The notes below the pieces were generated by a model, which saw only the letters and a list, made by a program, of their open reading frames with translations, was not told where the DNA came from and ran no database searches. A stretch of DNA of 6,477 nt, taken from the NCBI GenBank assembly GCA_015485375.1, contig WFTU01000085.1:1-6477 (forward strand), given 5' to 3'. Every line of letters starts with the position of its first letter. The first letter of the stretch is position 1. Origin of the DNA: Paracoccaceae bacterium (GTDB lineage: Bacteria; Pseudomonadota; Alphaproteobacteria; Rhodobacterales; Rhodobacteraceae). Made by a program: the position numbers and the translations under genes. Below are positions 1 through 5,413 of this stretch, in pieces.

Positions 1-18
1 ACCCAGCGAGGCCCGCCC

Positions 19-630
19 ATGAAACTCCTTTACGCCCCTGCATCGCCCTTTGTCCGAAAGGTGATGATCGCCCTGCATGAAACCGGCCTGCTCGACAGTG
101 TCGAGCTGCTCCCCGTCAGCATCACCCCTGTCGCCCCGGGCGAGGATGTGCCGGCCCACAATCCGCTGGGAAAAATCCCCTGCCTGATCCGCCCGAACGG
201 CGCAGCGCTCTATGACAGCCGCGTCATCACCCGCTACCTCGACAGCCTGTCCCCGAAAACAACGCTCTATCCCGAAGGCGACGCCCTCTGGGATGCCCTG
301 ACGCTGGAGGCCACCGCCGACGGTATCATGGACGCTGCCGTCATCATGACCTACGAGCCGCGTCTGCGGCCGGAAAACATGGTCTTTGAACCCTATGTCG
401 AGGCCCAGTGGCAGAAAATCGACCGCGCCCTCACCGTGCTGGAAGACCGCTGGATGGCCCACCTGAACGGCCCCGCCAACATGCCGGTCCTCGCCGTCGC
501 CGCCGCGCTCGGCTACGTCGATTTCCGCCACGACGCCCGCAACTGGCGCGCCAGCCATCCGGTTCTGGCGGCGTGGGAGGCCGACATTGCCAAACGCCCG
601 TCCCTCGCCAAAACCGCACCGGAGGCATAG
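19..630 (+). CDS. Glutathione S-transferase family protein, YibF-like
   Basis: Soluble 203-residue protein, the usual length for a bacterial cytosolic GST. The N-terminal half is a thioredoxin-fold domain (about residues 1-78): a start resembling MKLLYAPASPFVRKV with Ser9 at the catalytic position ahead of Pro10-Phe11, the NPLGKIP segment with the cis-proline Pro54, and the Asp66-Ser67 pair that in GSTs contacts the glutathione gamma-glutamyl group. The helical C-terminal domain (about 85-200) carries ADGIMDA (100-106), KIDRALTVLE (133-142) and AALGYVDFR (162-170), which from memory match E. coli YibF closely. The start is supported by GAGG at 8-11, seven bases before ATG. Members are expected to bind glutathione and conjugate or reduce electrophiles, but YibF-type proteins have no firm physiological substrate, so the substrate is unknown. 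It lies 90 bases upstream of fdhF on the same strand; functional linkage is not evident. Family call is secure, sub-family likely. Confidence 0.9.
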   Translation: MKLLYAPASPFVRKVMIALHETGLLDSVELLPVSITPVAPGEDVPAHNPLGKIPCLIRPNGAALYDSRVITRYLDSLSPKTTLYPEGDALWDALTLEATADGIMDAAVIMTYEPRLRPENMVFEPYVEAQWQKIDRALTVLEDRWMAHLNGPANMPVLAVAAALGYVDFRHDARNWRASHPVLAAWEADIAKRPSLAKTAPEA

Positions 631-668
631 GGCGAAAACCGCCCCGCCCATGTCGCTTCTTTAGCCGC

Positions 669-695
669 TTGCCCAAGGCCCCCGTGATTTATACT
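669..695 (+). promoter_or_regulatory. Candidate sigma-70-type promoter for fdhF
   Basis: In the 90-base gap between the GST gene and fdhF, TTGCCC (669-674) resembles a -35 box and TATACT (690-695) a good -10 box (five of six to TATAAT). The spacer is 15 bases, shorter than the preferred 17, so this is tentative. It would place transcription start near 702 and give a leader of about 20 bases ending in the fdhF ribosome site GGAG (710-713). I saw no clear FNR half-site pair or other named operator in the gap. Confidence 0.35.
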
Positions 696-720
696 GTGGG
701 AACAACCACGGAGCCGCACC

Positions 721-3450
721 ATGTCCGAAACCACCTTCACCCTCGACGGCCAGACCGTTACCGCCCGCGACGGCGAAACCATATGGGAGGTCGCCAAACG
801 CCTCGGCACCCGCATCCCGCACCTGTGCCACGCGGATGAACCCGGCTACCGCAGCGACGGCAACTGCCGCGCCTGCATGGTGGAGATCGAGGGCGAGCGC
901 ACCCTCGCCGCCTCCTGCATCCGCACCCCGACCGAGGGCATGGTGGTCAACGCCGCCTCCGATCGCGCCGAAAAGTCCCGCAAAATGGTGATGGAACTGC
1001 TGCTCGCCGACCAGCCACCGCGCGACACGGCCCATGATGCCGACTCGCATTTTTGGAACATGGCCGACGCCCAAGGCATAGACTCCAGCCGCTTCGCCCC
1101 GCGCGAAACCGTCCCCCTGCTCGATTCCAGCCACGTCGCCATGCGGGTCAATCTGGACGCCTGCATCCACTGCAACCTCTGTGTGCGCGCCTGCCGCGAG
1201 GTGCAGGTCAACGACGTGATCGGTATGGCACGCCGTGGCGCAGACGCCAAAATCACCTTCGATTTCGACGACCCGATGGGCGCCTCCACCTGCGTTGCCT
1301 GCGGTGAATGCGTGCAGGCCTGCCCCACCGGCGCCCTGCTCCCCGCCACCGCCGACAACAGCCGCGAATATGACCGCGAGGTCCAATCCGTCTGCCCCTA
1401 CTGCGGCGTCGGTTGCCAGATCACCTTTAAAATCAAGGACGACAAAATCGCATGGGTCGAGGGCGCCAACGGCCCCGCCAACGAACAACGCCTCTGTGTC
1501 AAGGGCCGCTTCGGCTTCGACTACATCAGCCACCCGCACCGCCTGACCAAACCCCTGATCCGGCGCGAGGATGCCCCCGCCAAAGGCCTCAACGTCGATC
1601 CCGCCAATCCCCTCACCCATTTCCGCGAGGCCACATGGGACGAGGCGCTGGACGTCGCCGCCAACGGTCTCGCCCGCCTGCGCGACAACAACGGCGGCGA
1701 GAGCATCGCCGGCTTCGGCTCCGCCAAATGCTCCAACGAAGAGGCATACCTGTTCCAGAAACTCATCCGCACCGGTTTCGGCCACAACAACGTTGACCAC
1801 TGCACACGGCTCTGCCACGCCTCTTCGGTCGCCGCGCTGATGGAAAACATCGGCTCCGGCGCCGTCACCGCCACCTTCAACCAGATCGAAAACGCCGATT
1901 GCGCCATCGTCATCGGCTCCAACACGGTGGAAAACCACCCCGTTGCCGCCACCTATTTCAAACAGTTCGCCAAACGCGGCGGCAAGCTGATCGTCATCGA
2001 TCCGCGCGGCGTCGGCCTTGCCCGCCACGCCAGCCATCTGCTGCAATTCCGCCCCGGCACCGACGTCGCCCTGCTCAACGCCATCATGCACACCATCGTC
2101 GCCGAGCGCCTGTATGACGAAGCCTACATCGAACAGTTCACCGAAGGTTGGGAGGCCCTGAAAACCCACCTCGTCGCCTTCCCGCCCGACACAATGGCCG
2201 CCCATTGCGGGATCGAGGCCGAAACCATCCGCGAGGTCGCCCGCACCTTCGCCCGCGCCAAATCCGGCATGATCTTCTGGGGCATGGGTGTCTCGCAACA
2301 CATCCACGGCACCGACAACGCCCGCTGCCTGATCTCGCTGGCCCTGATGACCGGCAACGTCGGCCACCCCGGCACCGGCCTGCATCCCCTCCGCGGCCAA
2401 AACAACGTGCAGGGGGCCTCGGATGCCGGCCTGATCCCGATGGTCCTGCCCGACTATCAAAGCGTCGCCGACCCCGCCGTGCGCGAGCATTTCGCCGATA
2501 TCTGGAACGGGGCCGAAATCAACCCGACCCCCGGCCTGACCGTGGTGGAAATCATGGACGCCATCCACGCGGGCGACATCAACGGCATGTATATCCTCGG
2601 CGAAAACCCCGCCATGTCCGACCCGGACGTAGACCACGCCCGCGCCGCACTAGCCAAACTCGACCACCTCGTCGTGCAGGACATCTTCCTGACCGAAACC
2701 GCCAACTACGCCGACGTCATCCTGCCCGCCACCGCATGGGCCGAGAAAACCGGCACCGCCACCAACACCAACCGTCAGGTGCAAATGGGCCGCCCCGCCG
2801 TCCCGCCACCGGGCGACGCGCGCGAGGATTGGGCCATCACCACCGCGCTGGCCAACCGCCTCGGTCTGCACTGGACCTACAGCCACCCGCGCGACATCTT
2901 CGCCGAAATGAAGCGCTGCATGACATCGCTCGACAATATCACATGGGAGCGGCTGGAACGCGAAACCGTCACCTATCCCAGCCTGTCACCCGAAGATCCC
3001 GGTCAGGCCATCGTTTTCTCCGACGGCTTCCCCCGCCCCGACAAACGCGCCCGTTTCACCCCCGCAAGCATCCTGCCGCCGGACGAGCTGCCGGACAAAT
3101 CCTACCCGTTCATCCTGATCACCGGCCGGCAACTGGAACACTGGCACACCGGCTCCATGACCCGCCGCTCCCGCGTGCTGGACGCGGTGGAACCCGAGGC
3201 CAACTGCTCGCTGCACCCCCGCACCTTGCGAAAACTCGGCGTCAAAGCAGGCGGGCGCGTCCGCATCACCACCCGTCGCGGCCAGATCGAACTGATGGCC
3301 CGCGCCGACCGCGCCGTATCCGAAGACAACGTCTTCGTCCCCTTCGCCTATGTCGAGGCCGCAGCCAACACCCTGACCAATCCGGCCCTCGACCCGTTCG
3401 GAAAAATACCGGAGTTCAAATTCTCGGCCGCAAAGGTGGAGGCCGTCTAG
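721..3450 (+). CDS. fdhF: Formate dehydrogenase, molybdopterin catalytic (alpha) subunit
   Basis: Cytoplasmic-type Mo/W-bis-MGD enzyme subunit of 909 residues (FdsA-type enzymes are slightly longer), no signal peptide; expected to oxidise formate to CO2. Domain order: N-terminal [2Fe-2S] ferredoxin with Cys36, Cys49, Cys52, Cys66; a linker (about 80-138) where related NuoG/FdsA N-termini carry a His-Cys3 [4Fe-4S] site that is absent here; two ferredoxin [4Fe-4S] motifs (Cys148/151/154/158 and Cys191/194/197/201); the cofactor-proximal [4Fe-4S] site Cys225/228/232/259 with Lys261; the molybdopterin oxidoreductase body; and a dinucleotide-binding C-terminal domain (about 795-900). Active-site candidates are Cys365-His366 (cysteine version, not selenocysteine) and Arg558 in PLRGQNNVQG, the formate dehydrogenase signature. 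The start has GGAG at 710-713, seven bases upstream. No diaphorase (FdsB/FdsG), FdhD or cytochrome subunit is adjacent, so the electron acceptor is unknown. Its stop interlocks with the convergent yggS stop. Assimilatory nitrate reductase is the nearest alternative but lacks the NuoG-like N-terminus. Confidence 0.93.
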   Translation: MSETTFTLDGQTVTARDGETIWEVAKRLGTRIPHLCHADEPGYRSDGNCRACMVEIEGERTLAASCIRTPTEGMVVNAASDRAEKSRKMVMELLLADQPPRDTAHDADSHFWNMADAQGIDSSRFAPRETVPLLDSSHVAMRVNLDACIHCNLCVRACREVQVNDVIGMARRGADAKITFDFDDPMGASTCVACGECVQACPTGALLPATADNSREYDREVQSVCPYCGVGCQITFKIKDDKIAWVEGANGPANEQRLCVKGRFGFDYISHPHRLTKPLIRREDAPAKGLNVDPANPLTHFREATWDEALDVAANGLARLRDNNGGESIAGFGSAKCSNEEAYLFQKLIRTGFGHNNVDHCTRLCHASSVAALMENIGSGAVTATFNQIENADCAIVIGSNTVENHPVAATYFKQFAKRGGKLIVIDPRGVGLARHASHLLQFRPGTDVALLNAIMHTIVAERLYDEAYIEQFTEGWEALKTHLVAFPPDTMAAHCGIEAETIREVARTFARAKSGMIFWGMGVSQHIHGTDNARCLISLALMTGNVGHPGTGLHPLRGQNNVQGASDAGLIPMVLPDYQSVADPAVREHFADIWNGAEINPTPGLTVVEIMDAIHAGDINGMYILGENPAMSDPDVDHARAALAKLDHLVVQDIFLTETANYADVILPATAWAEKTGTATNTNRQVQMGRPAVPPPGDAREDWAITTALANRLGLHWTYSHPRDIFAEMKRCMTSLDNITWERLERETVTYPSLSPEDPGQAIVFSDGFPRPDKRARFTPASILPPDELPDKSYPFILITGRQLEHWHTGSMTRRSRVLDAVEPEANCSLHPRTLRKLGVKAGGRVRITTRRGQIELMARADRAVSEDNVFVPFAYVEAAANTLTNPALDPFGKIPEFKFSAAKVEAV

Positions 3451-4103
3451 CCCTTCACCCGCTCACCAAAAATGGCCGAGCCAACCCGCACATGCGTTGC
3501 CCCCAGCGCAATCGCACGCTCGAAATCGCCGCTCATCCCCATCGACAGATTCGCCAGCCCGTTGCGCTTTGCCATTTTCGCCAGCAGGGCGAAATGCAGG
3601 CTCGGCTCCTCGTCCACCGGCGGAATCGCCATCAGGCCGGAGATCGGCAAATCGTAAACCTCGCGACAGGTTTTCACGAATGCGTCCACATCGGCCGGCA
3701 ACACCCCCGCCTTTTGCGGTTCCTCGCCGGTATTGACCTGAATAAACAGTTCGGGACAATCCCCGCGCGCCTGCACCGCCCCCGCCAGCTTCTTCGCCAG
3801 CTTCTCGCGGTCCAGCGTATGAATCGCCTCGAACAGCCCCAGCGCCTGATTGACCTTGTTGCTCTGGAGCGGCCCGATCAGATGCACCTGCACCCCGTCG
3901 AACTGTTCGCGAAACGCCGGCCACTTGCCCGCCGCCTCCTGCACACGGTTCTCGCCAAACAACCGCTGCCCCTGTTCCAGCACCGCCGCAACCCGCGCAT
4001 CGGGCTGCACCTTCGACACCGCGATCAGCTTCACCGACCCCGCCGCGCGCCCCGCCTTCGCTTCGGCCACCGCAATCCGTTCCTGAATATCTGTAAGGGA
4101 CAT
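3447..4103 (-). CDS. yggS: YggS/PROSC-family pyridoxal 5'-phosphate homeostasis protein
   Basis: A 218-residue protein of the single-domain, alanine-racemase-like TIM-barrel family (YggS in E. coli, PLPBP/PROSC in humans). Family members bind PLP without known catalytic turnover and buffer the vitamin B6 pool, affecting amino-acid metabolism. Visible landmarks are the PLP-lysine segment LIAVSK (Lys31), GENRVQE (50-56), HLIGPLQSNK (74-83), LSMGMSGDFERAI (186-198) and the phosphate-end motif VRVGSAIFGER (205-215). The length is typical. The frame stays open upstream to an ATG at 4277, but that extension has no family similarity and would cross the porin terminator; the start at 4103 is fixed by AGGAGG five bases upstream and by alignment with the family N-terminus. 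It is convergent with fdhF, sharing CTAG at the stops. The porin gene upstream is on the same strand but ends in a terminator, so yggS presumably has its own promoter in 4115-4160; only a TTGAAC-like -35 (4149-4154) is visible, without a convincing -10. Confidence 0.95.
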   Translation of the reverse strand: MSLTDIQERIAVAEAKAGRAAGSVKLIAVSKVQPDARVAAVLEQGQRLFGENRVQEAAGKWPAFREQFDGVQVHLIGPLQSNKVNQALGLFEAIHTLDREKLAKKLAGAVQARGDCPELFIQVNTGEEPQKAGVLPADVDAFVKTCREVYDLPISGLMAIPPVDEEPSLHFALLAKMAKRNGLANLSMGMSGDFERAIALGATHVRVGSAIFGERVKG

Positions 4104-4108
4104 GGCAT

Positions 4109-4114
4109 CCTCCT
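4109..4114 (-). promoter_or_regulatory. Ribosome binding site that sets the yggS start
   Basis: On the minus strand AGGAGG lies five bases before the ATG at 4103. This near-perfect anti-Shine-Dalgarno match decides against the much longer reading that begins at 4277. Another ATG (4106-4108) sits between this site and the start but is in a different frame. Confidence 0.85.
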
Positions 4115-4160
4115 GTGTTGGAACATGCCTACAACCCGCACCGCGCCCGTTCAAGAGCGC

Positions 4161-4191
4161 AAAAGAAAAGGGCGGGTCAAACGACCCGCCC
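4161..4191 (-). terminator. Intrinsic terminator of the porin gene
   Basis: Read on the minus strand, a perfect nine-base-pair GC-rich stem (GGGCGGGTC pairing with GACCCGCCC, 4170-4191) closes a four-base GTTT loop and is followed at once by TTTTCTTTT (4161-4169). It begins 27 bases past the porin stop at 4219. The U-rich tract exists only for minus-strand transcripts, so it acts on the porin message and insulates yggS downstream; it is not a bidirectional terminator. Confidence 0.93.
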
Positions 4192-4218
4192 CCTCTAATT
4201 CTTTCCAATCCGGATGGA

Positions 4219-5160
4219 TTAGAATTCGATGGATGCACCAACAGTGATACCGATCGGTTTGCTGTAGCCCGTGCCATACGAACCGTATACGGACGCGCCG
4301 TTGCCCAGATCGTAGTTGGCAGCCAGGTAGGCAGTGCCGGCAGTTGCGTTGTAACCAGCGGACAGAGCGACTGCGTCGTTCACGTCATAACCGAAGTCGA
4401 TGGTTGTCGAACCCAGGTTTGCCCAGGCTACGTCAACAGACATGGCACCCGAAGCGTAACCGAGGGAAACACCATAGTCACCAACCGGCAGGCTGGAGTA
4501 GAATGCGCCGAGAGTAACGCCGTTACCCATGTCGTAAGAAGTTTCGATACCGAACTCGCCAGTCGGCGAGAAGTAGGAAACGCCGATGTCTGCACCACCA
4601 AGCATGGTGCCAACATTCATGCCGAAACCACCGGTAGCCTGCGAGTAACCCAGACCGAGATCAACAGCGCCGAAGGAACCGGAAGCACCGAAGCGCAGAT
4701 CGGCCGGTGCGCCGCCGAGGAAGTTGGCGTCGGAAACGGATACGTCAAAACCGCCAAAGCTGGCGTCTGCACGAACAGCTACAGAGGAAGAAGTATAAGA
4801 ACCCGAAGTGAAGTCGCCGACATTCTGGGTCGCGGAATAGTGGTCGGAAGCACCGCCGATAGCGCTGGCGTTACCGATGGACAGCTTGCCCATGGAGCTT
4901 TCGATCCAGCCAACCGGAAGAGTCACGAACGAGACGCCGGTGGCGGTGGAAATACCGAAGAAGTCCCAATCGAGGCCTGCGGTTACACCATTGTTCAGTT
5001 CTGCAGTCGCAGTAACGTTAAGATTGGCTGCGGCAGTGAATGCGCCAACACCGCCATTTACGGTGTACTCGGCCATTGCGTCGCCGCCCCAGGATACATC
5101 CGCAGCTGCGGCACCAGCCATGGCAACCAGAGCTGTGGTAGCAAGAAGAACGTTTTTCAT
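4219..5160 (-). CDS. Outer-membrane porin, Rhodobacterales type
   Basis: A 313-residue beta-barrel protein expected to form water-filled channels for small solutes. It begins with a Sec signal peptide (Lys2, hydrophobic run to about residue 17, Ala-rich end; likely cleavage after Ala20 before DVSW). The mature part shows alternating short Gly/Ala/Ser/Thr-rich strands with aromatic girdle residues, has no cysteine, and ends in Ile-Glu-Phe, the terminal Phe typical of BAM substrates. MGKLSIGNA (90-98) resembles the strand before the constriction loop in Rhodobacter porins. The mature chain is strikingly acidic: about 25 Asp/Glu and only two Lys plus two Arg. The start at 5160 is preferred because it gives a clean signal peptide and has GAGAG eight bases upstream; starts at 5175 and 5253 would put extra residues before the signal. 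It is divergent from leuS and followed by a strong terminator. Base composition is less GC-rich than fdhF, consistent with high expression. Solute specificity cannot be told. Confidence 0.88.
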   Translation of the reverse strand: MKNVLLATTALVAMAGAAAADVSWGGDAMAEYTVNGGVGAFTAAANLNVTATAELNNGVTAGLDWDFFGISTATGVSFVTLPVGWIESSMGKLSIGNASAIGGASDHYSATQNVGDFTSGSYTSSSVAVRADASFGGFDVSVSDANFLGGAPADLRFGASGSFGAVDLGLGYSQATGGFGMNVGTMLGGADIGVSYFSPTGEFGIETSYDMGNGVTLGAFYSSLPVGDYGVSLGYASGAMSVDVAWANLGSTTIDFGYDVNDAVALSAGYNATAGTAYLAANYDLGNGASVYGSYGTGYSKPIGITVGASIEF

Positions 5161-5168
5161 CGTTTTTT

Positions 5169-5173
5169 CTCTC
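5169..5173 (-). promoter_or_regulatory. Ribosome binding site that sets the porin start
   Basis: GAGAG on the minus strand lies eight bases before the ATG at 5160. The alternative in-frame ATG at 5175 has its best purine stretch (AGGTGA, 5189-5194) at least twelve bases away, which is less favourable. This supports the shorter protein with a normal signal peptide. Confidence 0.55.
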
Positions 5174-5224
5174 ATGTTAGTTAAAATCTCACCTATCACT
5201 GGTTGCCCAGCAAGGAGTGCAGAT

Positions 5225-5253
5225 GTAATCGCGCAACATGCCGTTTGGGTCAA
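5225..5253 (-). promoter_or_regulatory. Candidate sigma-70 promoter for the porin gene
   Basis: On the minus strand TTGACC (5248-5253; five of six to the -35 consensus) is followed after exactly 17 bases by GATTAC (5225-5230; three of six to the -10 consensus). Transcription would start near 5218 and give a leader of roughly 58 bases. The -35 is strong and spacing ideal, the -10 is poor. The -35 lies in a small inverted repeat (5247-5265). Confidence 0.5.
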
Positions 5254-5265
5254 GCAATGCGACCC
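5247..5265. repeat. Short inverted repeat over the porin -35 box
   Basis: GGGTC (5247-5251) and GACCC (5261-5265) form five-base arms around a nine-base centre and overlap the proposed porin -35 element. Placement is what an operator would have, but arms this short also occur by chance in GC-rich DNA, and I recognise no known regulator consensus. Confidence 0.2.
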
Positions 5266-5338
5266 GCTTTATGGCAATGTTCCACCGACTGATGCACAGA
5301 TGTCACACTGGCGATGCCGCCGAACCACGCAAACCCTC

Positions 5339-5365
5339 TTGTTCCCGCTTTCACGAGCCGATACT
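5339..5365 (+). promoter_or_regulatory. Weak candidate promoter for leuS
   Basis: TTGTTC (5339-5344) and GATACT (5360-5365; four of six to TATAAT) are separated by 15 bases, upstream of the GTG start by about 48 bases. Both boxes and spacing are imperfect. An AT-richer stretch at 5389-5395 (CATAAAT in part) is another possible -10 but has no -35 partner. The leuS promoter must lie in this divergent gap unless it is read from further away, yet its exact place is uncertain. Confidence 0.25.
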
Positions 5366-5398
5366 TAGCTGAAAAGCCTGCAACAGGGCATAAATAGC

Positions 5399-5404
5399 AA
5401 GGAA
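5399..5404 (+). promoter_or_regulatory. Ribosome binding site for the GTG start of leuS
   Basis: AAGGAA lies nine bases before the GTG at 5414. The leuS frame has a stop (TAG) at 5366-5368 and no in-frame ATG or TTG between that stop and 5414, so this site together with the family-typical first residues fixes the start as GTG. Confidence 0.65.
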
Positions 5405-5413
5405 TATACCGCC

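Noticed and set aside
630..644. Small hairpin (GGGCG / CGCCC, loop AAAAC) just after the GST stop, as a terminator
   Set aside because: Only a five-base stem with no following T-run; more likely chance in GC-rich DNA.
661..2637. A 658-codon open frame on the minus strand opposite fdhF
   Set aside because: Its translation is a low-complexity run of Gly, Ala, Val, Asp and His expected from the reverse complement of GC-rich codons; there is no recognisable domain, and fdhF on the other strand is unambiguous.
4115..4160. A promoter for yggS using TTGAAC (minus strand, 4149-4154)
   Set aside because: At 17 bases spacing the -10 would be TAGGCA, matching the consensus at only two positions.
2148..4247. 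A 699-codon + strand open frame crossing the fdhF end and the whole of yggS
   Set aside because: Extremely Arg/Pro/His-rich composition and no domain; it is an off-frame shadow of fdhF and an antisense shadow of yggS.
3450..4277. Longer yggS start at 4277 and longer porin starts at 5253 or 5175
   Set aside because: The yggS extension crosses the porin terminator and lacks similarity; the porin extensions precede a normal signal peptide. Ribosome sites support 4103 and 5160.
4102..5184. A 360-codon + strand open frame antisense to the porin
   Set aside because: No domain, and its whole length is explained by antisense reading of the porin; the porin has signal peptide, terminal Phe, ribosome site and terminator.
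5376..5389. Mini hairpin GCCTG-CAA-CAGGGC before leuS as a leader attenuator or riboswitch
   Set aside because: Four-base stem, no leader peptide with leucine codons and no T-box elements; not supportable.
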